This document shows positions 26,806 through 35,320 of a stretch of DNA of 64,000 bases, in pieces. A program made the position numbers and the translations under genes. Below the pieces are notes generated by a model that saw only the letters and a list, made by a program, of their open reading frames with translations, was not told where the DNA came from and did no database searches. Each line of letters begins with the position of its first letter. Within the stretch, counting starts at the first letter, position 1. The stretch is from Treponema sp. UBA4307 (GTDB lineage: Bacteria > Spirochaetota > Spirochaetia > Treponematales > Treponemataceae), in the NCBI GenBank assembly GCA_002394685.1, contig DGUP01000041.1, positions 31,019 through 95,018 of the forward strand, written 5' to 3'.

Positions 26806-27828
26806 TTAAGGAACAGGCATGAAGTCAATAATCTTAGAAATAAGATCATCTGCAGTTACACCATCAGCGGAAGCTTCATAGTTAAGCACCAGACGGTGAC
26901 GGAGAACAGGAGCTGCAACATTCTGAACATCCTCAGGAAGAACAAAGCTTCTGCCTGCAAAAAGGGCTGAAACCTTGGCACACTGAAGAAGGGCTATTCC
27001 CGCACGAGGAGAAGCACCAAATGATATATAACGAAGCAGGTCATTCTTTTTAACAGCAGCAGAATTTGAACCCAGATGTCTGTTTTCGCTCTGCTCTGCA
27101 GAAGGACGGGTTACATTTACAATTGAAACGATATAGCTGAGGATTTTGTCATCAGCGGTAATTGCATCTACAGCTTCACGGCATTTAAGCAGGGCTTCTG
27201 AATTAAAGACCTTTTCTACAGGGATTTTATCCGCATTTCCATTGGTCTTTACAATCTGAAGTTCTTCCTCTGGACTTGGATAAGGAACGATCAGCTTAAG
27301 AAGGAAACGGTCCAGTTCAGCTTCAGGGAGGGAATAAGTTCCTTCCTGTTCAATAGGATTCTGTGTTGCCATTACAATAAATGGTTTTGGCAGGGCATAT
27401 GTCTGTTCCCCGATTGTAACCTGATGTTCAGCCATTGCTTCAAGTAAGGCAGACTGAACCTTTGCAGGAGAACGGTTAATTTCATCAGCAAGAACCATAT
27501 TTGCAAAAACAGGGCCCTTTCTTACTGTAAAATTACCTGTCTGCTGCTGATAGATAAGGGTACCAGTAACATCAGCAGGAAGAAGGTCCGGGGTAAACTG
27601 AATGCGTTTAAAATCCAGACCGGAAATTTCTGCAAAAGTTTTTACAGCCAGAGTTTTGGCCAGACCAGGAACTCCTTCAAGAAGAACGTGTCCCCCTGCA
27701 ATCAGGGCAGTTAAAATTCCGTCAACAACTTCAAGCTGACCTACAACACGTTTTGCAGCTTCACTGCGGCAGCGCTGGATATAATCTGAACATTCATCCA
27801 ATTCGCTTTTGGTGATAAAATGTGCCAT
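26806..27828 (-). CDS. moxR: MoxR-family AAA+ ATPase
   Basis: 340-residue AAA+ chaperone-like ATPase. Walker A VLLEGVPGLAKT, Walker B VLADEINRSPAKVQSALLEA, sensor 1 VMATQNPIEQEGTYSLPEA and arginine-finger region LDRFLLKL are in order. The ATG has AGAAGGAAAG before it. First gene of a leftward operon moxR, DUF58, batD-like accessory, batA, batB-C, batD and probably smr. MoxR proteins are thought to insert metals or assemble VWA-containing complexes, consistent with the two MIDAS proteins downstream. Confidence 0.95.
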   Translation of the reverse strand: MAHFITKSELDECSDYIQRCRSEAAKRVVGQLEVVDGILTALIAGGHVLLEGVPGLAKTLAVKTFAEISGLDFKRIQFTPDLLPADVTGTLIYQQQTGNFTVRKGPVFANMVLADEINRSPAKVQSALLEAMAEHQVTIGEQTYALPKPFIVMATQNPIEQEGTYSLPEAELDRFLLKLIVPYPSPEEELQIVKTNGNADKIPVEKVFNSEALLKCREAVDAITADDKILSYIVSIVNVTRPSAEQSENRHLGSNSAAVKKNDLLRYISFGASPRAGIALLQCAKVSALFAGRSFVLPEDVQNVAAPVLRHRLVLNYEASADGVTADDLISKIIDFMPVP

Positions 27829-27919
27829 ACTTTCCTTCTGATACGATAATTTTGCTTTTGTGCTCAGAAAACTAAAACTTCATACAGTTACAGTTTTTAC
27901 AGCCAAAGTTGTATTTTTG

Positions 27920-27956
27920 TGCATAAATATGCAAATTTTCACTATAATTATGCAAA
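27920..27956. promoter_or_regulatory. ATGCAAA repeats in moxR/aminotransferase intergenic region
   Basis: Palindrome TGCATAAATATGCA (27920-27933), and ATGCAAA at 27929-27935 and again at 27950-27956, 21 bp apart, so on the same face of the helix. Lies between two divergent genes, upstream of the aminotransferase -35. Regulator binding site by inference. Confidence 0.4.
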
Positions 27957-27973
27957 ACAAAGGCTAAACTTTC

Positions 27974-28002
27974 TTGACACTCAAGCCACGTTTTAAGATA
28001 CT
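27974..28002 (+). promoter_or_regulatory. Promoter of aminotransferase, predicts leaderless mRNA
   Basis: Consensus TTGACA (27974-27979), spacer 17, GATACT (27997-28002), then 9 nt to ATG 28012 with no Shine-Dalgarno. Confidence 0.8.
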
Positions 28003-28011
28003 TACAATATC

Positions 28012-29304
28012 ATGATAACACCTTTAGCACAAGAATTAAACGTAATTCTCAAGGACACTACAGCTGGTAGTTTGCTTTCGGACCTGGGACAGAGAATCTA
28101 TTTCCCAAAGGGTATCATCGCGCAAAGTGGAGAGGCTAAAAAGCTCGGTAATGTAGCTAACGGCACAATCGGCATGACAGTTGTAAACGGAACTCCTGTT
28201 ATTCTTCCTTCCGTTCACAATAACGTTCCCCTTCTCACTTCCCGCGAACTGGTTGCTTATGCACCAACAGCTGGTAATCCGGATTTAAGACAAATCTGGA
28301 AAGACAACATGATTAAGAAAAATCCATCCCTCAAGGACAAATCATTTTCACTGCCTGTTGTTGTTCCTGGCCTTACTGCAGGAATCTCTTATCTGGCAGA
28401 CCTCTTCCTTGATGAAACAAAGCCTTTAATTGCAGCAAATCCAAGCTGGGACAATTATGTACTGATTGCAAATGCAAGACGTAATGCAGATTTTATCCAG
28501 TTTGACATGTTTAAGGATGGAAAATTTAATATAGACGGACTGGAAGCTGCAATGAGAGATGGGGCTAAATCAGGTTCAGTAAGAATCCTCCTTAACTTCC
28601 CTCAGAATCCTTCAGGCTACAGCCCTACTGTTTCAGAAGCAAAGAGACTTGTAGAAATCGTTAAGGATCTGGCTGAAAACGGTACAAAGGTTATGGTATG
28701 GTGTGATGATGCATACTTTGGCCTGGCATATGAAAAAGATATTGAACCACAGTCACTCTTTGCCTATCTCTGCGACCTTCATCCGAATGTTCTGGCTGCA
28801 AAAATTGACGGTCCTACAAAGGAAGACTTTGTATGGGGCTTCCGTGCAGGTTTCATCACATTCGGTTCAAAGGGCATGACAGAAGAACAGTACGATGCTC
28901 TTGTAAAGAAGCTTATGGGTGTTATCCGTTCATCAGTTTCATGTGCTTCTACAGTTCCACAGACACTGCTGCTCAAGGCATACCAGAATCCTTCAATGGA
29001 ATCAGAAAAAATCGAATTCAGAAAGATTCTTGAAGCCCGTTATGATCTGGTAAAGGAATTTATTACCACCCACAAGAGTGACGTTATTGAAGCACTTCCA
29101 TTCAACTCAGGTTACTTTATGTCTTTCAACACAAAAAAGATTGACGCAGAGGAACTCCGTCAGAAGTTGCTTAAAGAAAAGGGAATCGGTACAATAGCAA
29201 TCGACGCAAGCACATTACGTGTTGCATTCTCAAGTCTTGATGAGGATAAGATTGAAATTGTATACAAAGCTATTTACGAAACAGCAGACGAAATGTCTAA
29301 ATAA
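28012..29304 (+). CDS. PLP aminotransferase class I/II
   Basis: 430-residue fold-type I aminotransferase. PLP contacts: LLNFPQNPSGY, the D in VWCDDAYFG, the lysine in KIDGPTKEDFVWGFRAGF as Schiff base, and an arginine in the C-terminal STLRVAFSS for the substrate carboxylate. YAPTAGNPDLRQIW is the N-terminal class I block. The pattern fits the aromatic/aspartate-like aminotransferases of anaerobes, but the amino donor is not readable. Predicted leaderless. Divergent from moxR, and followed closely by a solute-binding lipoprotein frame that begins inside or just after its 3' end. Confidence 0.88.
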   Translation: MITPLAQELNVILKDTTAGSLLSDLGQRIYFPKGIIAQSGEAKKLGNVANGTIGMTVVNGTPVILPSVHNNVPLLTSRELVAYAPTAGNPDLRQIWKDNMIKKNPSLKDKSFSLPVVVPGLTAGISYLADLFLDETKPLIAANPSWDNYVLIANARRNADFIQFDMFKDGKFNIDGLEAAMRDGAKSGSVRILLNFPQNPSGYSPTVSEAKRLVEIVKDLAENGTKVMVWCDDAYFGLAYEKDIEPQSLFAYLCDLHPNVLAAKIDGPTKEDFVWGFRAGFITFGSKGMTEEQYDALVKKLMGVIRSSVSCASTVPQTLLLKAYQNPSMESEKIEFRKILEARYDLVKEFITTHKSDVIEALPFNSGYFMSFNTKKIDAEELRQKLLKEKGIGTIAIDASTLRVAFSSLDEDKIEIVYKAIYETADEMSK

Positions 29305-30628
29305 ATATTCTAAATCAGGTAAAGCAGGAAGACGGGGACTGGCCTTAAAAATACGGAAATCTCTTCTTGTTTTACCTGCACTTCTTTTTTTCAGTTCACT
29401 ACTTTCTTCCTGCAGCAGACAGACAAATACTTTTACAATATGGACCAGCAGGGTTGAATTTGCCTCTTATGTGGAATACTACAATGCCAGCCACGAAAAC
29501 TCCAAGGCTGTGCTGGTTTATAAGGAAGATCCTTTTCACTCCCTTTCATCCGCAAGAGGAGACAGTACACCAGACCTGATTATTTCAGATGGTCTGAAAA
29601 ATTCCGCTACAAAAAGATATTTTCATCCCCTTGATAATATAATCCGGGAGGGTGGCAAGGGAGATAAAATTGATTATTCTATCTTCTACAAAACCCTTTA
29701 CGAATACGGCACTCTGGGAAGCAAAGCCTATCTTCTTCCTGTAAGTTTTAACCTGCCAATGCTGGCTTTCGGAAATGCAAATGAAAGCGTTGTGGGAGAC
29801 TCTCACCTTATAGGAATGGATCTGCTCAAAAGTACATCCGGAGAATTTAACGCCAGGAACAATAGTGATGATTTCACCGCCATGGGCTACGGGGTTTCCT
29901 GGAATCCGGAACTTCTTTACGAATTCACGAAAATCCGGGGTGGAGAATACAGGGAAAAGGGAAAATATTTCCAGTGGAATAAAAATGCCCTTGCTTCCTG
30001 CATTGAAGAATTTAAAAAATGGACAACTGAAAACAATCAGTCTACTACAAACGAACTAAACTTTCAGTTTAAGTACCTCTTTACTCCAGGATACAAACAG
30101 GTTGTTGGAGGCAGGTGCCTTTACACTTTCTATACCAGCGACAACTTCTTTAAGTTTAAGCCAGATCAGGTGGAAAACCTTTCCTACAGATGGCTGGGGG
30201 AAAATGGAAAAATTCCTGTTGAAGACAATATTGTAATGGCAGGAATATACAAAAAGGCTAAAAACGTAAAGAGAGCCGAAGATTTTATTGTTTGGTTTAT
30301 GAAGGAACAGACCCAGAAGGAGCTCATGGAAAGAAGCCAGAACATGAACCTTAACACAAGGACCTTTGGTATTTCAGGAGGATTTTCTTCAATAAGGTCT
30401 GTAAACGAAACAATTCTTCCAATTTACTACAGAACACTGCTGGAAAATCTTCCGTCTGAAGAAAACCTTACTCTGCCGGACATTCTTCCACCAAACTGGA
30501 GCGCTCAGAAGGAAAATATCCTTTATCCATATCTCCTGGAGATGGTTCAAACTGACAGAGACCCGAATTTTCCTGATCCCCTTACCCTGGAACAGAGAAT
30601 TCAGAGCTGGAATAAATCAAATTTATAG
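29240..30628 (+). CDS. Solute-binding lipoprotein, family 1-like, start uncertain
   Basis: Extracytoplasmic binding protein. A basic hydrophobic signal (KIRKSLLVLPALLFFSSLLS) ends in lipobox LSSC, followed by TFTIWTSRVEFASYVEYYN, the opening of family 1 sugar-binding proteins. The start is a puzzle: no ATG, GTG or TTG lies between the aminotransferase stop (29304) and the signal peptide. In-frame ATG 29240 and GTG 29219 lie inside the upstream gene and give an unusually long n-region; a CTG at 29339, 8 nt after AGGA, would give a normal signal peptide. I report the ATG as the conservative choice. No permease genes adjoin; ligand unknown. Confidence 0.75.
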   Translation: MRIRLKLYTKLFTKQQTKCLNKYSKSGKAGRRGLALKIRKSLLVLPALLFFSSLLSSCSRQTNTFTIWTSRVEFASYVEYYNASHENSKAVLVYKEDPFHSLSSARGDSTPDLIISDGLKNSATKRYFHPLDNIIREGGKGDKIDYSIFYKTLYEYGTLGSKAYLLPVSFNLPMLAFGNANESVVGDSHLIGMDLLKSTSGEFNARNNSDDFTAMGYGVSWNPELLYEFTKIRGGEYREKGKYFQWNKNALASCIEEFKKWTTENNQSTTNELNFQFKYLFTPGYKQVVGGRCLYTFYTSDNFFKFKPDQVENLSYRWLGENGKIPVEDNIVMAGIYKKAKNVKRAEDFIVWFMKEQTQKELMERSQNMNLNTRTFGISGGFSSIRSVNETILPIYYRTLLENLPSEENLTLPDILPPNWSAQKENILYPYLLEMVQTDRDPNFPDPLTLEQRIQSWNKSNL

Positions 30629-30657
30629 ATTTTTTTCATAAATTACACATTTTTTAC

Positions 30658-30684
30658 TAAACTTTCACTTTTATGCGCCGATGA
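30658..30684 (+). promoter_or_regulatory. Sigma28 (FliA)-type promoter
   Basis: TAAA (30658-30661), exactly 15 nt, GCCGATGA (30677-30684), one base off the flagellar consensus TAAA-N15-GCCGATAA. It lies 21 nt upstream of the ATG of the orphan gene at 30706. Confidence 0.8.
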
Positions 30685-30705
30685 AAAAAGTGAGAGGAAG
30701 TAAAA

Positions 30706-31086
30706 ATGTATTCGAACGGATTAAACCTTAACGCATCAAGTTATCAATCTGTTTTCGCAAGCACAGGCGGAAGTTTAGCAGTTCCTGTTAAATCAAGTGC
30801 CCTCATCTACGCCCATTTTGATCATGTTCATGGAATTGAAGCATCACACGGGGAAAAGGGGGTTTCCGTTAACAAACTCCGTATTTTGAATACTCTCATC
30901 GACCAGCTCAGCAGCATGAAGAAGTCTGCCCTTCCACAGGGAACAGCTGAAAACCTCTCTATGGAAGAACAGGATTACTTAATCGACAAGTATTCACAGC
31001 AGATTAACAATACAATAAAAACGGCTCCTTATGGTCTGGCAGGTGCAATGCCGGAAACAGGAGCCCTTCTTTCAATCGAATTATAA
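30706..31086 (+). CDS. Orphan 126-residue protein behind a flagellar-type promoter
   Basis: I do not recognise this protein. It has no signal peptide or membrane segment. The N-terminal part is Ser/Ala/Asn-rich (NLNASSYQSVFASTGGSL) and the rest is predicted helical (VNKLRILNTLIDQLSSMKK, MEEQDYLIDKYSQQINNTIK). GAGAGGAAG precedes the ATG. The sigma28-type promoter and solitary position between two terminated units suggest a late flagellar or chemotaxis-related role, for example a secreted or regulatory small protein. That is inference from the promoter only. Confidence 0.8.
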   Translation: MYSNGLNLNASSYQSVFASTGGSLAVPVKSSALIYAHFDHVHGIEASHGEKGVSVNKLRILNTLIDQLSSMKKSALPQGTAENLSMEEQDYLIDKYSQQINNTIKTAPYGLAGAMPETGALLSIEL

Positions 31087-31140
31087 TAGGAAACCTGGAA
31101 AAATACAGTTTCTCCAGATGCACTATATTCTTTTTTAAGT

Positions 31141-31195
31141 ATGCAGATATTCCGGCTGCCTTTTACAGTTCCGGTCTATCTGCATAATTTTTTTT
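31141..31195 (+). terminator. Intrinsic terminator of the sigma28-driven gene
   Basis: ATGCAGATA (31141-31149) pairs with TATCTGCAT (31177-31185) around a 27-nt loop with internal CCGG pairs, followed by T8 (31188-31195). Confidence 0.75.
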
Positions 31196-31196
31196 A

Positions 31197-32540
31197 TCAG
31201 TTTGCCCAGAGCAGCCAGAGTACAAGTGCGGCCACTCCTGTAGTAATAAAGGTAAATGGTACACCAACTTTAAGCCATCCGCTGAAGTTTACAGGATAGC
31301 CTTCTTTCTTCAGGATACCCATTGAAACAACATTTGCACTGGCTCCATAAGGAGTAAGGTTTCCTCCAAGACAACTTCCAATAAGAAGTGCAAACATAAA
31401 AAGTTCACCCCTGATGCCCATAGCTTTTGCCATTGAATCTGCAACAGGGAGCATTGCGATAATGTAAGGAACGTTATCCACAAATCCAGAAATGATTATT
31501 GAAACCAGAAGGATAATGAAGAAACCTAAAATCTTAGATCCCTTTGTAAGACCTGCCAGGAAGCCTGCAAAATCCTCAAGAAGTCCAACAGACTGAATTC
31601 CTGCAATTACAATAAAGATTCCAATGAGGAAGAAAATTGTTTCCCAGTCCAGTTCCTTAACCAACTGCCAGGTTTCCTTCTTTGACTTTTTCTGACTGGC
31701 AAGATACCAGATCAAACCAATTATTCCCAGTGCAAGAACAAAACCGCCGCTTAAGAATTTAATTTCTACAGGGATAAAGGAAATTGCTGCCAGACCAAAA
31801 ATCATAATCAGCAGAAGCCAGAGAGGAAAGTAAGAAACAACTTCTGTTTTGTCAGCGTCAATTTTATTTTTTCCATTCTTTGCAAAGAAGAAATAAAAGA
31901 AAAGACAACCGGCCAGCAGACCAGACTGAACGATAAAGAAAATTGAAAGACGTCCCTGGTGAACAAAGAAGTCATTGAAATTATAACCAGCGTAGCTTGC
32001 AAAAATCATTGAAGGAGGATCTCCAACAAGAGTAGCTGTTCCTTCAAGATTTGACATAACTGCAAGTCCCATCATAAACATTGTAGGATTGCATTTGATT
32101 TTTTTACAAAGGGCAAGGGCGATTGGAGCCATTACCAGAACAGTAGCAACGTTTTCTACAAAGATTGAAATAATACCTGTCATTGCAAGAATCAGAACCA
32201 TTGCAAGACCAGTGTTAGGGCTGCGGTTAATGATTCCGTCTGCAATTCTTGCCGGTACTCTGGAATAAATAAAGAGTGAAGCAATAGTCATGCTGCCGAG
32301 ATAAATAAAAAGTACGTTCCAGTTTACTGCCTGGGTAAAACCGTAAACCGGTGCCTTGAGAATTCCAGGAACCCCATCCATCTTGAAAATTCCATCAGGA
32401 AAAATCATTCCTAAAATCAGAACAATCAATGCAGCTCCTGAAGAAAAGATAACCTTTTTATCCTGAAAAAGGATGATTAAAAGGTACATGACAACAGCAA
32501 TTCCTAAAATGAACCATTTAAGATTATTTGCTACAAACAT
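31197..32540 (-). CDS. SLC13/ArsB-superfamily permease
   Basis: 447-residue inner-membrane transporter with about 11 hydrophobic segments. Ion-transporter superfamily blocks are visible: FVENVATVLVMAPIALAL and the duplicated FVDNVPYIIAMLPVA, plus NLEGTATLVGDPPSMIFASY and GGNLTPYGASANVVS, the paired SNT/DPP-type motifs of NhaD/ArsB/CitM relatives. Substrate could be Na+, arsenite-like anions or di/tricarboxylates. GGGAGA precedes the ATG. It follows the ECF gene by 30 nt on the same strand and may be co-transcribed. Confidence 0.85.
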   Translation of the reverse strand: MFVANNLKWFILGIAVVMYLLIILFQDKKVIFSSGAALIVLILGMIFPDGIFKMDGVPGILKAPVYGFTQAVNWNVLFIYLGSMTIASLFIYSRVPARIADGIINRSPNTGLAMVLILAMTGIISIFVENVATVLVMAPIALALCKKIKCNPTMFMMGLAVMSNLEGTATLVGDPPSMIFASYAGYNFNDFFVHQGRLSIFFIVQSGLLAGCLFFYFFFAKNGKNKIDADKTEVVSYFPLWLLLIMIFGLAAISFIPVEIKFLSGGFVLALGIIGLIWYLASQKKSKKETWQLVKELDWETIFFLIGIFIVIAGIQSVGLLEDFAGFLAGLTKGSKILGFFIILLVSIIISGFVDNVPYIIAMLPVADSMAKAMGIRGELFMFALLIGSCLGGNLTPYGASANVVSMGILKKEGYPVNFSGWLKVGVPFTFITTGVAALVLWLLWAN

Positions 32541-32570
32541 TTTTTCTCCCGTATATATAAAAAATAAATA

Positions 32571-34712
32571 TCATGAAAAATATCTGGCAGTTAAAGCGTC
32601 TGACAATGTCTGAGCTTTTCTGAAAGTCTGCAGAATTACAGGAACTGTCAGGGAAATAATTATCTTAAACTTTCCCAGCCCCTTTACTCTGGAAAAGGCG
32701 CCACGGACAATCTGAGTTTTTATAATGCCGCACATTTCTTCCAATAAAAGAGGAACAAAGCGGAATATGATTCCCACAACAAGTACCAGGTAGTGCACAG
32801 GAATTTTGATTAAGGCAAGAGGCTTAAGCAGATCAGCCAGACCATCAAGGATTTCCCTTTCGCTTGTAGAGAAAATAAAAGTGCTTACTGTAAAAATCAT
32901 TGAAAAGGCCCGGATAAAGGTCTTTCCTAAAAGTTCCAGTTTATAGGTTGTAATTGAAAACCACTTCCACTCAAAAAGAATCTGTCCCTGGGTTGAAGGG
33001 AAAAAGACAAATTCAAAAAGCATGAAAATTCCAATCCAGGGCAGCAGGGTTCCCACGGCCTTTAAAGGTTTTCCTAAAGGATAGCGGGATAAAATTGTAT
33101 ATAAAAGAACAATCCCAAATACAATTCCGCACTGGGCAACGTTTTTAACAAACATTATTCCTCCCAGCAGTGCAAGGAAAAGAAGGAACTTTAATACAGC
33201 CGGAAGTTTTGAAACTGGTGACGGCGGAATATAATGAGGGGCCATAAATCCAGCAGTTGTCTTTTTAAGGGCACGGAGGATTTTTGCATTTGGTATGAAT
33301 CCTTGTTTTTTAAGTTCCTCTTTTTTTTCGGATTGTTCCTCCTCAGTGAAAGAAGCGGCCGGATTTTCTTCAGCAGCAGAGTTTCCTTGTGCCAGCAGGT
33401 CTTCCCATTTAAGGCGCACATCAGCAATGTCTGCTTCCTCCATACGGTGAGTGCTGAACAAAACGGTTTTTCCTTCATCAGCAAGGGTACGTAGAGTTTT
33501 TAAAACAGTCTGTCTTGCTCCCGGATCCAGGGCACTGGTAGGTTCATCAAAAATCATAATATCCCTGCCAAGAGCAATGATTCCTGCAATTGAAAGTTTA
33601 CGTTTTTCACCCCCGCTTAGGGCAAAAGTCTGACGGTCCTTGAATTCGTTAAAATCCAGACCTGCCATAGTCATTGATTTTTTTACAAGCTGGACAAGTT
33701 CTTTTCCCTTAAAGCCTTCATTGATTGCACCAAAGGCCACATCATCAGCGGCAAGTTTTTCAAAAAGAGCGGCTTCACTTTCCTGAAGGGAGAGGGCCGG
33801 CCTGCAGCTGGCGTGAATACTTCCTTCCTTAAGTTCCAGAAGTCCTGCAATACATTCAAACATTGTACTCTTACCGCAGCCGGAAGGTCCTGTTAAAGCA
33901 GTAAGGGTTCCTTTCTTCAAATTGAAGGAAACATTTTTAAAAACTTCCCTGTCTGGATATGAAAAAGAAATATTTTCTGCCTTCAAAGTGATTTCCCCAT
34001 TATCAGAATGAAGTCTTTTTTCAACCTTCAGGGGGTAACCGAAAACTTTTGAGCGGATTTCTTCATTACTGCGGAATTCCTGAGAGCTGCCGTTAAAGAT
34101 AATGTTTCCTTTATCAAGTACCACTACCCTTTTAGCCTGGAGGGCTTCATCTTCATCATGGGTAACATGGATGATGGCATGGCCGCGGAGATTCCACTGA
34201 TTTACAAACTGTATGATTTCGTCTCTTGCACCTGGGTCCAGCATGGCGGTTACTTCATCCAGAATAAGCAAATCCGGAAAAAGAGCAAGAATTCCACTGA
34301 AGGCAACACGCTGGGTCTGACCAAGGGAAAGTTCAAATGTGCGGGAAGAAGCTCTGTCTGCCAGCCCGATTACGCTTAAACATTCAATTGTTCTCAGTTC
34401 AATTTCGCTTTTTGACAGGCGGAGATTCTGCGGACCAAAAGCGGTATCACGTTCAACAATTCCTGCAACTACCTGTTCCTTAGGATTTTGAAATACGATT
34501 CCCGGAAGCACGTCTCTGTCAAGTTTTACGGTACCGGAATCCGGTTTGAAAAATCCGGCCATCATTCGTGCCAGGGTACTTTTGCCGGAGCCGTTTGATC
34601 CTAAAAGGGCTATATAATCTCCTGCTTCTACAGATAAATTTATACTATTAAGAGCAGTTCTTTTAGCTTGAGGATAGGAATATGATGCGTTACTTATCTG
34701 CAAAAGTGACAT
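32571..34712 (-). CDS. ECF transporter energising module, EcfA-EcfA-EcfT fusion
   Basis: 713 residues combining all three general subunits of an energy-coupling-factor vitamin/metal importer. ATPase 1: Walker A GSNGSGKST, signature LSLGQTQR, Walker B LLILDEVTAMLD. ATPase 2: Walker A GPSGCGKST, signature LSGGEKRKLSIAG, Walker B IMIFDEPTSALD. After a Glu/Lys-rich linker (about 440-475) come about five membrane segments of EcfT type, with QIVRGAFSR in the coupling region. These parts are normally separate proteins. I start at ATG 34712, where MSLLQI opens the ABC fold, because a promoter ends 6 nt upstream; the frame extends 20 codons further without function. No S-component lies nearby. Confidence 0.92.
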   Translation of the reverse strand: MSLLQISNASYSYPQAKRTALNSINLSVEAGDYIALLGSNGSGKSTLARMMAGFFKPDSGTVKLDRDVLPGIVFQNPKEQVVAGIVERDTAFGPQNLRLSKSEIELRTIECLSVIGLADRASSRTFELSLGQTQRVAFSGILALFPDLLILDEVTAMLDPGARDEIIQFVNQWNLRGHAIIHVTHDEDEALQAKRVVVLDKGNIIFNGSSQEFRSNEEIRSKVFGYPLKVEKRLHSDNGEITLKAENISFSYPDREVFKNVSFNLKKGTLTALTGPSGCGKSTMFECIAGLLELKEGSIHASCRPALSLQESEAALFEKLAADDVAFGAINEGFKGKELVQLVKKSMTMAGLDFNEFKDRQTFALSGGEKRKLSIAGIIALGRDIMIFDEPTSALDPGARQTVLKTLRTLADEGKTVLFSTHRMEEADIADVRLKWEDLLAQGNSAAEENPAASFTEEEQSEKKEELKKQGFIPNAKILRALKKTTAGFMAPHYIPPSPVSKLPAVLKFLLFLALLGGIMFVKNVAQCGIVFGIVLLYTILSRYPLGKPLKAVGTLLPWIGIFMLFEFVFFPSTQGQILFEWKWFSITTYKLELLGKTFIRAFSMIFTVSTFIFSTSEREILDGLADLLKPLALIKIPVHYLVLVVGIIFRFVPLLLEEMCGIIKTQIVRGAFSRVKGLGKFKIIISLTVPVILQTFRKAQTLSDALTARYFS

Positions 34713-34718
34713 AGACTC

Positions 34719-34747
34719 AGTGTAACGATTTTCACAGTCTTTCTCAA
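34719..34747 (-). promoter_or_regulatory. Promoter of ECF fusion gene, predicts leaderless mRNA
   Basis: Minus strand TTGAGA (34747-34742), spacer 17, TACACT (34724-34719), then 6 nt to ATG 34712. No Shine-Dalgarno. Confidence 0.7.
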
Positions 34748-34795
34748 CGGGATAGACAGGGCATTTTTTCACCCCCAGACCGAATTAAATATACT

Positions 34796-34886
34796 GCCGG
34801 AATAAAAAAGTTTTTGAAAAACCGGAGGCTCGATAACACTGAATATGAAAACATACTGCCGGTCGAGTCTGGATTTCACAGAACCG
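34796..34886. repeat. 91-bp repeat, copy 1
   Basis: Begins GCCGGAATAAAAAAG and ends GGATTTCACAGAACCG. Near-identical to copy 2 (about three mismatches visible). Part of a 944-bp stretch with no convincing gene. Confidence 0.9.
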
Positions 34887-34907
34887 TATGTAAGTAATTA
34901 ACATGCT

Positions 34908-34998
34908 ACCGGAATAAAAAAGTTTTCGAAAAACCGGAGGCTCGATAATACTGAATATGAAAACATACTGCCGGTCGAGTCTGGATTTCACAGAACCG
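34908..34998. repeat. 91-bp repeat, copy 2 (direct, period 112)
   Basis: Same length as copy 1 and the same ends. The spacer between the copies (34887-34907) is unrelated. Confidence 0.9.
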
Positions 34999-35074
34999 CG
35001 CCATATTGGCGCTAGACGCAGAACAGTGATAGGAACCTATTGGAATTTGCCGCTTTGCGGCAATCACTGTTCTG
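34998..35074. repeat. Nested hairpin element A with flanking palindrome
   Basis: Palindrome GCGCCATATTGGCGC (34998-35012). Then outer stem CAGAACAGTGAT (35019-35030) with ATCACTGTTCTG (35063-35074), 12 perfect pairs, and inner hairpin TTGCCGC-TTT-GCGGCAA (35047-35063) adjoining the 3' arm. Reading the reverse complement, it has the same order of parts as elements B and C. Confidence 0.8.
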
Positions 35075-35078
35075 AGTC

Positions 35079-35173
35079 TTTCTGTAAAATCCAGCCTCTC
35101 CCTCCCGTAGTTTTTATACATTTTACTTTTGGGGGGATACGAAGGAATGTTTTTTTCAAAAACTTTTTTATTC
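35079..35173. repeat. Diverged inverted copy 3 of the 91-bp repeat
   Basis: Starts TTTCTGTAAAATCCAGCC and ends with the reverse complement of the GGAATAAAAAAGTTTTTG end of copies 1 and 2. Ends are conserved while the middle differs, length 95. Confidence 0.65.
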
Positions 35174-35208
35174 CTCACGCTTTTAATTTCAGAACACGGC
35201 TGGAAGAA

Positions 35209-35300
35209 TTTCTGTAAAATCCGGCCACGCCCTTTCCCTGTGTTAAAGGAATCACTGCATTTCTTTTCAAATTACGCTAAATATAAAGTTTTGCGGAGGG
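35209..35300. repeat. Partial copy 4 of the repeat
   Basis: TTTCTGTAAAATCCGGCC (35209-35226) repeats the left end of copy 3; the remainder is diverged and the right boundary is arbitrary. Confidence 0.4.
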
Positions 35301-35320
35301 GGAAATTAATAGGGTAAAAT

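Noticed and set aside
34785..35317. Several 60-90 codon reading frames in the repeat cluster
   Set aside because: They arise from repeated AT-rich DNA, lie in conflicting frames and strands, and have no ribosome sites. I list the DNA repeats instead.
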